NCBI GenBank assembly: GCA_002449845.1
Contig: DJXW01000003.1
Location: 157,202-194,172, forward strand
From: Prevotella sp. UBA6994
GTDB lineage: Bacteria; Bacteroidota; Bacteroidia; Bacteroidales; Bacteroidaceae
Length of the DNA: 36,971 bases
Reading direction: 5' to 3'
The notes under the pieces were generated by a model that worked only from the letters and a program-made list of their open reading frames with translations, made no database searches and had not been told where the DNA came from. Within the stretch, counting starts at the first letter, position 1; every line of letters begins with the position of its first letter. A program made the position numbers and the translations under genes. This document shows, one piece after another, positions 25,137 through 33,899 of the stretch.

Positions 25137-26894
25137 ATGAAGAATCATATATCATTATACATCATTGCGGCCATTCTCCTGCTGACAGCTTGCAATGGAA
25201 GTGGTATGCGGACAGAACTACAGAACATTGATGAAATCATTGAGACCAGTCCAGATGCTGCACTCACACTTTTGAACAAATACGGCAAAAACAAAGATAC
25301 CTGGAGCAAGGCGGACAGAATGCGATACGAACTTATCAGGACAAAAGCCCTTTATAAGACTGGGGTGACAGTCCGGTCCGATTCCTCTATTTCCGAAATA
25401 GTTTCATATTTTGATCATAGAGGAAACTCCAACGAACGAGTCCTTGCGCATTATCTATTAGGAAGGACATATAGCATGATGGGCGAGGCTCCTCAAGCCT
25501 TGCAAGCTTATTATGACGCAATAGATGAGGCAGACACATTGAACCTCGACTTCAACTACAATACATTAGCGGCAGTGTATGGACAAATGGCTAATATATT
25601 CCACCAACAATACTTGCCGCATGATGAAATTTGGGCATTAAACCACTATGTAGGCTGTATAAAACATCTCGGTGACAGTATAGAATCTGTAGTTGCACAA
25701 AGCCAGTTGATACGTCCTTATTATATATTGGGGGAAAAAGACTCAGTTCTTCAGATGATAGATAATTCATGTGAGAAACTCCGTCTGTTGGGTGAATACA
25801 AAAGAGCAGCAGGTCTTCTTCCATCTGCAATATACATATACACGGAAAGGGGCCAACTGGATGAAGCCCACCGACTAATAACTGACTTTGAGAACAACTC
25901 AGGCCTGTTTGATGAGGACGGAAGTATAACCAAAGGACGTGAACATTATTATTGTACAAAAGGTATCTATGAGTTGGCCACCAACAAATTGGATTCTGCC
26001 GAATGGTACTTTAGAAAGGCTATACAACATGGCTATCTTTCTGATGGATACAAAGGTTTGTTGGCAGTTTATCGCCACAAAAACGTATTAGATTCTATCA
26101 TTCTTTTTTCCAAACTTTATGAAAATGCTCAGGATACACTACATAACCAGATGCAGATAGATGCAACTCACCGCATGTCTGCCCTGTATGACTACAGTCG
26201 AACCCAGAAAGAACTTGAGGAAGAGAATCATAAAACAAGAACAGCAAGGATATGGATAGGGATTATTCTTTTTCTTGTAGGGCTTTCTATCATATTGGCA
26301 ACTTATAAATACAAGAAGATTCAACAGAAGAAGCGTGAGCAGATCAGTAAATTAGATAAGGCTCTCATGAAGGCAAAGGATGAATACACAACAATACAAA
26401 ACGAGCTGCAAAGGCTCAGGAATCAAGACTATATAAGCCTTATTGCAGAGAAAGAGCAAAAAGGGCAAGAACTGAGACAAACTATTGTAAGTCTCGCTGG
26501 CGGAAACCAACCATCAATTTCTGTTGATGACCTCGAAAAGTTTGAAAACAGTAAGATAGTTTCAGTGTTCAATAAGAAGAAAGACTTCAAGTCTGACAAT
26601 CCTATACCAAATAAAGCGGAGTGGAGAGCCTTGGAGATGCAATTTAGTAAGGACATGCCGACTATATATAAAATTCTTGCCAAGGAGAAAAAACTATCTC
26701 CACTGGAACTTCATACATGTATTTTGCTTTTCCTTGACTTTGAAGATGGCGCAATAGCCAATTTGTCTAACGCGATTCCACAAACCATTACTACTGCTAA
26801 ATCAAGAGCGAACAAGAAAATTTTCAACGAGAAGGGTGCACAGACCCTAAAAGTCGGTTTGTTGCACCTAATTAAAGAGGGTGATTTAGTATGA
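25137..26894 (+). CDS. Membrane-tethered TPR regulator with C-terminal HTH-like domain
   Basis: The 585-aa protein begins with a lipoprotein-like or signal-anchor segment (LLLTAC, Cys19). TPR-like helical repeats cover about 25-350 (LAHYLLGRTYSMMGEAPQAL, YNTLAAVYGQM). A transmembrane helix lies at about 370-390 (IWIGIILFLVGLSIILATY), then a charged coiled coil at 395-470. The C-terminal 85 residues (KLSPLELHTCILLFLDFEDG, TITTAKSRANKKIF) resemble a LuxR-like helix-turn-helix. Bacteroidales use such TPR-TM-HTH proteins as envelope sensors that act on nearby genes. The peptide cluster downstream is the obvious candidate target. Membership of a named family was not confirmed. Confidence 0.8.
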   Translation: MKNHISLYIIAAILLLTACNGSGMRTELQNIDEIIETSPDAALTLLNKYGKNKDTWSKADRMRYELIRTKALYKTGVTVRSDSSISEIVSYFDHRGNSNERVLAHYLLGRTYSMMGEAPQALQAYYDAIDEADTLNLDFNYNTLAAVYGQMANIFHQQYLPHDEIWALNHYVGCIKHLGDSIESVVAQSQLIRPYYILGEKDSVLQMIDNSCEKLRLLGEYKRAAGLLPSAIYIYTERGQLDEAHRLITDFENNSGLFDEDGSITKGREHYYCTKGIYELATNKLDSAEWYFRKAIQHGYLSDGYKGLLAVYRHKNVLDSIILFSKLYENAQDTLHNQMQIDATHRMSALYDYSRTQKELEEENHKTRTARIWIGIILFLVGLSIILATYKYKKIQQKKREQISKLDKALMKAKDEYTTIQNELQRLRNQDYISLIAEKEQKGQELRQTIVSLAGGNQPSISVDDLEKFENSKIVSVFNKKKDFKSDNPIPNKAEWRALEMQFSKDMPTIYKILAKEKKLSPLELHTCILLFLDFEDGAIANLSNAIPQTITTAKSRANKKIFNEKGAQTLKVGLLHLIKEGDLV

Positions 26895-26934
26895 CTTAAA
26901 AGTTTCCTAAACAACTGATATACAGATAGTTTTA

Positions 26935-26942
26935 GGGGGGGG
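26935..26942. other. G8 homopolymer tract
   Basis: Eight consecutive G residues lie 41 bp after the regulator stop and about 72 bp before the -7 box of the next gene, at the end of a weak inverted repeat (cctaaac...gttttagg). Long G-runs are rare in this A/T-leaning sequence and prone to length change. Confidence 0.8.
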
Positions 26943-27013
26943 TATGGAACGTTTTGCGTTAATTTGACTTATAGAAATTTCGGCTAAAATCATTAGCAAT
27001 CATATAATCGTCG

Positions 27014-27021
27014 TACCTTTG
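27014..27021 (+). promoter_or_regulatory. -7 element at the head of the peptide cluster
   Basis: TACCTTTG matches TAnnTTTG and lies 28 bp before the ATG of the 122-aa secreted protein. There is no TTTG at the expected -33 position. A weak -33 box could mean that an activator, perhaps the regulator encoded upstream, is needed. Confidence 0.5.
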
Positions 27022-27049
27022 CAGCGTTAAACATTTAAACGTAAAAGGT

Positions 27050-27418
27050 ATGAAAAGATCAACGGTTCTATTATTTTTGATGTTGTTCGTCGGTATCATT
27101 ACTGCCAACGAGCAACAAGTTATGGGTGAAATAATTCATCTTCAAGTTAGGTATTATGATCCAACGCTGGAGCATGAACCTTTAAAATCCGCGCCTGTTA
27201 GGATTCCAACGATAATGATAAATGACCACACATTACAGTTCCAAACGTCACTTGATGGATGTGAAATATCCTTGCTTGATGCTGACGGGGAGCCAGTGTA
27301 TATTAGTATGATTCCCAATGGAGCCACATCTATATTATTACCAAATTATCTTTCAGGTGATTACATTATTCAGATTACCAGAGGAAGACTCTGCTTTTGG
27401 GGATATATATATTTGTAA
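27050..27418 (+). CDS. Small secreted DUF3244-like protein
   Basis: This 122-aa protein has a signal peptide (TVLLFLMLFVGIITA, cleavage near residue 20). It is followed by a single beta-sandwich with the order PVRIPTIMIN, CEISLLDADGEPVY, ILLPNYLSGDYIIQI and FWGYIYL. This matches the general pattern of the DUF3244 family, small secreted Bacteroidales proteins of unknown function. It is the first gene after the regulator and is followed by 177 bp without a supported gene before the precursor peptide. Its link to the peptide system is by position only. Confidence 0.7.
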   Translation: MKRSTVLLFLMLFVGIITANEQQVMGEIIHLQVRYYDPTLEHEPLKSAPVRIPTIMINDHTLQFQTSLDGCEISLLDADGEPVYISMIPNGATSILLPNYLSGDYIIQITRGRLCFWGYIYL

Positions 27419-27595
27419 CTCAGGACGTTGAAGTTTACCGCTAGGCACAAATAGAATAAACTATGCAGACCAAACAACAAATTATCTTCTATAAGAAAAT
27501 AATCAAGTCGACAAGATTATATCCAGACCTTACTGGTTAACAGGCGAGTATGCCGAAAATCGAAAGAGTAGGTTTAAACTTAAACACGAGTAGAG

Positions 27596-27748
27596 ATGGA
27601 TTTTAAAACTCTCATTCCTGCTGACGATATTCTATCTAAAGAGCTGGAAAATGTATTTGGCGGAGCAGAACCCGTTAAAGAGATTGTGTGTAAAAGTGAC
27701 GGAATTGTCGAGATTCCTGCGACAAAAGCAGGATTGGCAATCTTTTAG
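27596..27748 (+). CDS. Candidate RiPP precursor peptide with double-glycine leader (50 aa)
   Basis: The peptide starts MDFKTLIPADDILSKELENV and then FGG (Gly22-Gly23). A 27-residue core follows (AEPVKEIVCKSDGIVEIPAT to AGLAIF) with one cysteine at position 32. The LENVFGG pattern is a classical double-glycine leader, the site cut by C39 peptidases, and such a peptidase-exporter is encoded downstream. A radical SAM/SPASM maturase follows after 58 bp. From memory this fits the GG-Bacteroidales natural-product precursor group. The expected modification is unknown; with only one cysteine, at most one thioether could form. The ATG is preceded by gagtagag as a weak ribosome site, usual for the phylum. 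Confidence 0.8.
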   Translation: MDFKTLIPADDILSKELENVFGGAEPVKEIVCKSDGIVEIPATKAGLAIF

Positions 27749-27760
27749 AATCTTTGTGTC

Positions 27761-27794
27761 AAGGAGATGGTGACTTCCGCCGCCATCTCCTTTA
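27761..27794 (+). terminator. Attenuator hairpin between precursor and maturase
   Basis: aaggagatgg (27761-27770) pairs perfectly with ccatctcctt (27783-27792) around a 12-nt loop, followed by a short T-containing stretch. Placed between the precursor stop and the maturase start, it probably lowers read-through so the peptide is made in excess over its enzymes. The T-run is weak, so termination would be partial. Confidence 0.65.
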
Positions 27795-27806
27795 ATACTT
27801 TATAAT

Positions 27807-29114
27807 ATGATATTCTCAAGGTATAACTATTTGAAAAGCTCTAAAAAATTTGGTTCATTCTTGTTCAATACGAGAACTAAATTTTTTGTTTCTTTAAGTG
27901 AATGCGTATATTCCAAATTGATAGACGTTTCAGATGGACATGAATTTGATGTCGAATCATTAAATTTGTCACAGAATATAGTCGAACAATTTGTAAAAGG
28001 AAAAGTGTTCGTAGAAACATGTGAGGACGATGATTTCTATGAGCTAAAAAAATTCCTGCGATATAAACAGGCTTTTTCACAAAATAGATTAGGACTGGTT
28101 TTAGTTCCCACTTTTACTTGTAACTTCAAGTGTCCGTATTGCTATGAAGATAATTTACCACATCTTTCTATGGGTAATGAAGTTATTGATGCCATTATTT
28201 CATTCATAAAGAATAAGGGGCAAAATAATATCGACATATGCTGGCACGGGGGGGAGCCTTTAATAGCCTTCGACAAAATTGTTTCTTTCTTAAATAGACT
28301 GAACAAAGAAAATGGCTTGAAATTATGCTCTCATTCCATGGTTACAAATGGCTTTTTGTTAGACGAACACAAATGTAAAGTTCTAAACAGTCATAGACTC
28401 AGCAGGATACAAATTACGATTGATGGTGATAGGGAGTATCACAACAAAAGTAGGTTACATAAGTCTGGGGCAACAACTTATGACACGATTATGGCTAATA
28501 TTGAAAATGTTTTTAATTATATGCCTGAGTGTCACGTTATTATTAGGGTGAATCTACATTCTGAGAATAAAGAAGCCTTCCCTAAATTATACAAAGAAAT
28601 AAAGACATCTTTTGGAAACAAGAATTATTCCATAAATATTGCTTTTGTCAATGACGTAAATAACTCATGTAGGGTTGCTTGTTTGGCCGACAAGGGGAAG
28701 GCCGCATATGTTCGAACCTTATATGAATCGTATGGCATAACAGATATAGACACTCCAGCCAACCCCCAAATAGGTGGCTGCACAGCATCTTGTACTAACT
28801 CATATGTAATAGGACCATCTGGGGAAATTTACAAATGCTGGGTAGATGTAGGTAAGAAAGAGCGAGTTATCAGCAACGTTTTTGACGGCAAACTTTTTAA
28901 CTATATATATTCGTCATACACAGTGGGTTCCGATATGTTTTCTGATGACAGATGCAAAAATTGCGTGTTTATGCCTATCTGCGATGGAGGATGTATTATA
29001 AGGCGATATAATAGCAAGCATTTCCATATACCATATGACCCATGTCCTATAGATGAAAATGATTTTCTCTCCTTATTGGAACTTAATTATTTTAAAAGTA
29101 CTACAAATAAATAA
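27807..29114 (+). CDS. Radical SAM/SPASM peptide maturase
   Basis: This 435-aa cytosolic enzyme has an N-terminal region (1-95) that may bind the leader peptide. The radical SAM motif is CNFKCPYC (Cys105, Cys109, Cys112). HGGEP (147-151) and VTNGFLL support SAM binding. The C-terminal SPASM domain shows eight cysteines (325, 329, 344, 383, 386, 392, 396, 413), enough for two auxiliary iron-sulfur clusters, as in sactipeptide and ranthipeptide maturases. It should modify the 50-aa precursor, making a thioether or carbon-carbon bond. The coding sequence is visibly more A/T-rich than its downstream neighbours and contains a G7 run at 28248-28254 in the HGGE codons. The next gene starts 1 bp after its stop. 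Confidence 0.92.
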   Translation: MIFSRYNYLKSSKKFGSFLFNTRTKFFVSLSECVYSKLIDVSDGHEFDVESLNLSQNIVEQFVKGKVFVETCEDDDFYELKKFLRYKQAFSQNRLGLVLVPTFTCNFKCPYCYEDNLPHLSMGNEVIDAIISFIKNKGQNNIDICWHGGEPLIAFDKIVSFLNRLNKENGLKLCSHSMVTNGFLLDEHKCKVLNSHRLSRIQITIDGDREYHNKSRLHKSGATTYDTIMANIENVFNYMPECHVIIRVNLHSENKEAFPKLYKEIKTSFGNKNYSINIAFVNDVNNSCRVACLADKGKAAYVRTLYESYGITDIDTPANPQIGGCTASCTNSYVIGPSGEIYKCWVDVGKKERVISNVFDGKLFNYIYSSYTVGSDMFSDDRCKNCVFMPICDGGCIIRRYNSKHFHIPYDPCPIDENDFLSLLELNYFKSTTNK

Positions 29115-29115
29115 C

Positions 29116-31449
29116 ATGGATATGAAATTTTTTATTTTCAGATTTTTACTAATATTTTTTCTATACAGTCACTCATGTATTATATGGGCCCAGCATGTCA
29201 AAGGTCGTGTGACGGACGAATCAGGTGTCCCTTTGGAATATGCTAGTGTAATGATTGTTGACGCAAATGATTCAACGTTAATTGCGGGATGCGTGACAAA
29301 TGCGGGAGGAGAGTTTGAATTTGAGCGTATGTACCCCAAAGAGCTCATATTAAGAGTAAAATACATCGGCTATGAGGATCATAAACGTTTACTGTCACAT
29401 TCTGTCTATGACGTAGGTATTATCAAAATGAAGCCTTCCACATCGGTTGTTGGAGAGGTCATAGTGAAAGGCAGCAAGCCTCTATTCCAAACCCAAAACG
29501 GCTCACTTGTTACGAATGTGGCAGGAACCGTGCTAAGCCAGACACACGAAATGGGAGAACTTGTGGCGCAGATTCCTGGCATAGTAAAGACTGCGGATGG
29601 AGGCTTTGAGGTGTTTGGCTCTGGCTCTCCTATTATTTATGTCAACAACAAGAAAGTGCAGGACGTGAATGAGCTACGACTTCTTTCTCCGAAGGAGATA
29701 AAAAGCATAGAACTTATAACCAACCCTGGAGCAAAGTATGATGCAGAAGGGAAATCAGTACTGAGAATAGTCACTTTGAAGAAAGAAGACGGATTTGCAC
29801 TACAGGCTGGTGGAAATGCAAAACAGAATGACGATACAAGCTATGGTGGAGACCTGAAAGTAGCCTATAAGAGAGACAAAATAAACTTATCGGCATCATA
29901 CGGATATAGCGATGGTAGAAACAGGTCTAATCTTCCACAAAATAAGACACTTTTCATCGGTGAGGATACTCATAGCTTCGCACAAGACCAGAAGGCAAAA
30001 GGCAAGTTGACCAGCCACGAATGGAAGTTGAATGCCGATTATGAGATAAACGACCGCCACAACGTCGGATTTGAATGGGACGCTTCTCGCAGCAAGGACA
30101 AAGAAAATCGCTCATCCCTGCTTGACTATACGTTGAACGGTAGTCAGGTTAAGTCCACTGGTATCACCAACGACTACCAGAATGACATCAACTTCAACCA
30201 CCTGAACATTTTTCATAATGGAAGGTGGGGGAAGCACCTAACAACGGAACTGAACCTTGACTATGCAAACAACAACAATGACTATCGGCAGAATACCAGT
30301 GAGACAACAAACAGACTGGCAACCGAGACCCAGAGTAAAGGCAGAAGCACATTAGACATCTATGCTGGGAAACTCGCATTCGGCTATGATTTAGTTTCAG
30401 GCGTGGATATATCCTGGGGATTGGAATACAACCATATCAGTGGAAGCGGCAGGATTAGCACAAACTCCAGTAGTGTTCCATCCTCAGACTATGAAAATAA
30501 GGAAGACAAGTATGCAATCTATGCTGAGCTAAACGCACAAATTGGTAACTTTGGTGTCAACGGAGGTATAAGATACGAAGACCTAGTATCTGATTATGAT
30601 GACCATATTGACAAAGATGGTAACGTGCATCGCCACTACAGAAACATTTATCCGTCGCTGTCGCTGTCACATAGTGCAAATGGCTGGAGTAATACGCTGT
30701 CTTTCTCTTCGCGTACGACCCGACCATCTTTCCGGCAACTGAGCAACTCCAGCTACTATGCAAATGAATTTATGTATCAGCGTGGCAATCCGTTGCTCAA
30801 ACCTTCCAACTCGTATATCGTGCAATGGAGGACTGGCTATAAATTCTTAAACTTCTCTGCAAGTTATACGCAAGTTGACGATTACATTTCTACAGACTTC
30901 TACGTTCCAGAGAGAACAGCCACCCAAGTAGTTAGCTCGTATTCGAACTTCGACAAGATACAATACTTCAAGGCGAGCCTGACACTACAGAAAGCCATCG
31001 CATGGTGGAGGCCCTCTTTCACCATTGGGTTGAATCAGCCGTTCTTCCACTATGAGTTCCGTGGGGAAAAGATGTCATATAACAAGGCACAAGTGTATTT
31101 CCTTGCCAATCAGTATTTCACGTTACCTAAATCCTACCTGCTATCCGTTTACTACTATCTCAACAGCGGAGGAAATCAGGGCGCGGTGGAACTGAAATCA
31201 TTCCAGATGCTGAACATGGGATTGCAAAAGTCTTTCTTTGACGGTAAACTGAGCGTAAGCCTGAATGCCCGCGACATATTCCACACGATGAAATACAAGG
31301 AAACGGAACGGATCAGGAATCTTTTGTTCCGTCAGACCGAGGATTACTGCCTGTGGAACTATTCCATAAGTCTGATTTATCGCCTGAACAAGAACAAGGC
31401 AAAATATCGTGGTAAGACTTCGATTAGAGAAGAACTCGAGCGACTATGA
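29116..31449 (+). CDS. TonB-receptor-like outer-membrane beta-barrel protein
   Basis: The 777-aa form starts at ATG 29116, one base after the maturase stop; an upstream ATG would overlap the maturase by 62 bp and hide the signal peptide (FFIFRFLLIFFLYSHS...WAQ). A carboxypeptidase-regulatory-like domain covers about 27-105 (VKGRVTDESGVPLEYASVMI). A plug-like domain follows (about 110-225, VYVNNKKV-type strand and IKSIELITNPGAKYDAEG). The remainder is an OMP_b-brl_3-type barrel. This architecture belongs to the TonB-dependent receptor superfamily. Within the peptide cluster it may carry the mature product across the outer membrane, or serve as its receptor. It overlaps the exporter gene by 4 nt. 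Confidence 0.88.
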   Translation: MDMKFFIFRFLLIFFLYSHSCIIWAQHVKGRVTDESGVPLEYASVMIVDANDSTLIAGCVTNAGGEFEFERMYPKELILRVKYIGYEDHKRLLSHSVYDVGIIKMKPSTSVVGEVIVKGSKPLFQTQNGSLVTNVAGTVLSQTHEMGELVAQIPGIVKTADGGFEVFGSGSPIIYVNNKKVQDVNELRLLSPKEIKSIELITNPGAKYDAEGKSVLRIVTLKKEDGFALQAGGNAKQNDDTSYGGDLKVAYKRDKINLSASYGYSDGRNRSNLPQNKTLFIGEDTHSFAQDQKAKGKLTSHEWKLNADYEINDRHNVGFEWDASRSKDKENRSSLLDYTLNGSQVKSTGITNDYQNDINFNHLNIFHNGRWGKHLTTELNLDYANNNNDYRQNTSETTNRLATETQSKGRSTLDIYAGKLAFGYDLVSGVDISWGLEYNHISGSGRISTNSSSVPSSDYENKEDKYAIYAELNAQIGNFGVNGGIRYEDLVSDYDDHIDKDGNVHRHYRNIYPSLSLSHSANGWSNTLSFSSRTTRPSFRQLSNSSYYANEFMYQRGNPLLKPSNSYIVQWRTGYKFLNFSASYTQVDDYISTDFYVPERTATQVVSSYSNFDKIQYFKASLTLQKAIAWWRPSFTIGLNQPFFHYEFRGEKMSYNKAQVYFLANQYFTLPKSYLLSVYYYLNSGGNQGAVELKSFQMLNMGLQKSFFDGKLSVSLNARDIFHTMKYKETERIRNLLFRQTEDYCLWNYSISLIYRLNKNKAKYRGKTSIREELERL

Positions 31450-33638
31450 AAAAAGTCTTTCAATATCAGCATGATTCCATGCAGTGTGGTATTGCCTGCC
31501 TGGCTATGATTTGCAGGCATTATGGGAAAAGGTATTCTATAGACTTCCTTTCGCATATATGCTTTGCTTCAAATGAGGGCATATCGCTATTGGGAATAAG
31601 TCAAGCTGCTGAAGAACTTGGTTTTAAGACTATTAGTGGCAGAATTGTCATTAAGCAGTTGGCAAATTCTTTATTGCCATGTATCTTGCATTGGAATCAA
31701 AACCATTTTGTTATTCTATATAAAATAAAGAAAGGGCGAAAGTTCTACGTTGCAGATCCTGGCAAGGGGCTGCTAACATACAACTTGGAGGAGTTTAAAA
31801 GTCACTGGATCGGAACGACATCTAATAACGAGGAGAAGGGAATCGCCATGTTCCTTGAACCCACTCCACGATTCTATGAACAAAAGGAAGGACTTGAGAA
31901 AGACAACGAGAGGACTTTTTCCTTCCTGATGGGATATGTCAGTCAGTATCGAAAGTATTTCGCACAGATTCTGCTTGGACTCATCGTTGGTAGTTTCCTA
32001 CAATTGGCCTTGCCATTTCTTACGCAGAATATAGTTGATATTGGTATTAAGAATAAAGACATCGGCCTTATATGGCTGATTCTCATAGGGCAGTTGGTCA
32101 TTACAATCAGCCGTACATCTGTTGATTTCGTCAGGAGATGGTTGCTGCTGCACATCTCTATGCGTATCAACATCTCCTTAGTGAGTGATTTCTTTATCAA
32201 GCTGCTTCATCTGCCCATGTCATTCTTCGATACCAAACTGATGGGTGACTTGATGCAGCGCATCGGAGACCATTCAAGGGTCAACTCTTTCCTTACACAA
32301 CAGACACTGAGCGTGGCATTCTCCATGATTAGCTTCGTGGTGTTTGGGTGTGTGCTCTTGGTATATAACAGGCTCATCTTTGTCATCTTCCTGCTTGGAA
32401 GTATTATCTATGGTGGATGGATGACACTGTTCCTGCAGCGCAGGAAAGTGATAGACTATGAACTGTTTGAGCAGCAGGCTATCAACAACAATAAGACATA
32501 TCAGTTCCTGACATCCATGCAGGAAATCAAGTTGCAGGACTGTGAACAACGCCGTCGCTGGGAATGGGAGGATGTGCAGGCAGACCTGTTCAAGGTGCAG
32601 ATGAAAAGTCTCAAACTCCAACAGACACAGGAGGCAGGTAGCATCTTTATCAATGAACTAAAGAACATCGTCATTACCGTAGTATCAGCTACGGCCGTTA
32701 TCAACGGCAGTCTTACACTGGGTATGATGCTGGCCGTGCAGTACATCATAGGTCAGTTGAACAGCCCCATTGAACAACTCATGCACTTCATCTATTCTAT
32801 ACAGGACGTGAAGATAAGTCTGGAACGTATCAATGAAATACATTGTAAGGAAAACGAAGAAGATGCCCATCGGACAAAAGTTAGGTTCGAGAATCGAGGG
32901 CATGATATTTCTTTAAAGAACATTGATTTCAAGTATGACCCTCACGCATTGGCAAAAACCATCGAGGATGTAAGCATAAATATTCCAGAGGGGAAGGTTA
33001 CGGCTATCGTCGGTGCCTCTGGCAGTGGAAAGACCACACTGATGAAACTGATGCTGGGGTACTACCCTGTTGCCAGCGGAAGCATAGAGATTGCCGGGAG
33101 TGACATCAAGGAGTATAATCTGAAATGGTGGCGCAGACAGTGTGGTGTTGTCATGCAGGACGGTGTCATCTTCTCAGAGTCAATAGCCAGGAATATTGCG
33201 GTGGATGACGGGGACATAGACAAGACAAGACTCGACCTGGCAGCAGAGATTGCAAACGTAAAAGACTTTGTGATGGCACTTCCATTGAAGTACGACACCA
33301 TTATCGGAAAGGACGGAATGGGATTAAGCCAAGGACAGAAGCAGCGCATTCTTATTGCACGTGCCGTGTACAAGAATCCCAAGTTTATCTTTCTGGACGA
33401 AGCAACGAACTCCTTGGACGCAAGCAACGAAAGGATGATAGTGGAAAAGCTCAACGGCTTCTATCAAGGAAGAACCGTGGTCGTTGTGGCTCATCGGTTG
33501 AGTACCGTCCGAAATGCAGACCAGATTATCGTGCTGGATAAAGGGCGAGTGGTTGAAATAGGTAATCATGAGACTCTTACAGCAAAGCGAGGAGCGTACT
33601 ATAACCTTGTAAAGAATCAACTGGAATTAGGAAATTAA
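31446..33638 (+). CDS. Peptidase-containing ABC transporter (C39 type)
   Basis: This 730-aa inner-membrane protein has three parts. Residues 1-135 form a C39 cysteine peptidase with Gln8 and catalytic Cys14 in QHDSMQCGIACLA, His87 in NHFVI and Asp104 in VADPGKG. A transmembrane region of about six helices covers 165-460. The ATPase follows, with Walker A GASGSGKTT (from Gly523), signature LSQGQKQR (from Leu627) and Walker B FIFLDEA near 650. Such transporters cut leader peptides after a double glycine and export the core, which matches the FGG site of the 50-aa precursor. Its start overlaps the barrel gene stop (ATGA). No full adaptor protein is encoded after it. Confidence 0.95.
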   Translation: MKKVFQYQHDSMQCGIACLAMICRHYGKRYSIDFLSHICFASNEGISLLGISQAAEELGFKTISGRIVIKQLANSLLPCILHWNQNHFVILYKIKKGRKFYVADPGKGLLTYNLEEFKSHWIGTTSNNEEKGIAMFLEPTPRFYEQKEGLEKDNERTFSFLMGYVSQYRKYFAQILLGLIVGSFLQLALPFLTQNIVDIGIKNKDIGLIWLILIGQLVITISRTSVDFVRRWLLLHISMRINISLVSDFFIKLLHLPMSFFDTKLMGDLMQRIGDHSRVNSFLTQQTLSVAFSMISFVVFGCVLLVYNRLIFVIFLLGSIIYGGWMTLFLQRRKVIDYELFEQQAINNNKTYQFLTSMQEIKLQDCEQRRRWEWEDVQADLFKVQMKSLKLQQTQEAGSIFINELKNIVITVVSATAVINGSLTLGMMLAVQYIIGQLNSPIEQLMHFIYSIQDVKISLERINEIHCKENEEDAHRTKVRFENRGHDISLKNIDFKYDPHALAKTIEDVSINIPEGKVTAIVGASGSGKTTLMKLMLGYYPVASGSIEIAGSDIKEYNLKWWRRQCGVVMQDGVIFSESIARNIAVDDGDIDKTRLDLAAEIANVKDFVMALPLKYDTIIGKDGMGLSQGQKQRILIARAVYKNPKFIFLDEATNSLDASNERMIVEKLNGFYQGRTVVVVAHRLSTVRNADQIIVLDKGRVVEIGNHETLTAKRGAYYNLVKNQLELGN

Positions 33639-33652
33639 AATTGGATAACGAT

Positions 33653-33811
33653 ATGGATAAGGATTTAGAGAAATTAGAGAATCGCAGCAAGAAAGTTCGT
33701 GAAATCATGGCAGAGCAACCCCCTTTTTATATTCGTTATGGTTCACTTGTAATTCTTCTAATATTAATGACAATCGTTGTATTTTCATATGTTTTGCTCA
33801 ATGATTCGTAA
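33653..33811 (+). CDS. 52-aa membrane protein resembling an HlyD adaptor N-terminus
   Basis: It starts 14 bp after the exporter stop. The first 30 residues are charged (LEKLENRSKKVREIMAEQPP then FYIRYG), followed by one transmembrane helix (SLVILLILMTIVVFSYVLLN) and a stop three residues after the helix region. The layout, ENRS.KVREIM..PP..IRYG before the helix, matches by memory the beginning of Bacteroidetes HlyD-family membrane-fusion proteins, which continue for several hundred residues. No adaptor-like remainder was found downstream in any frame, so this is either a reduced stand-alone anchor or the 5' remnant of a lost adaptor. Its clean start and stop and tight spacing favour a functional small protein. 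Confidence 0.65.
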   Translation: MDKDLEKLENRSKKVREIMAEQPPFYIRYGSLVILLILMTIVVFSYVLLNDS

Positions 33812-33899
33812 GAACTAACCTGTTCTCGCCCCAATCAATGGTGATTAAGTTAAAAGTCAATCAATTCATGCAAAAATCAATTAAAAAAATCACATCAAA

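Noticed and set aside
27463..27540. 25-codon frame MQTKQQIIFYKK as a second precursor
   Set aside because: No double glycine, no leader-like start and no spacing signal. It is too short and basic to support.
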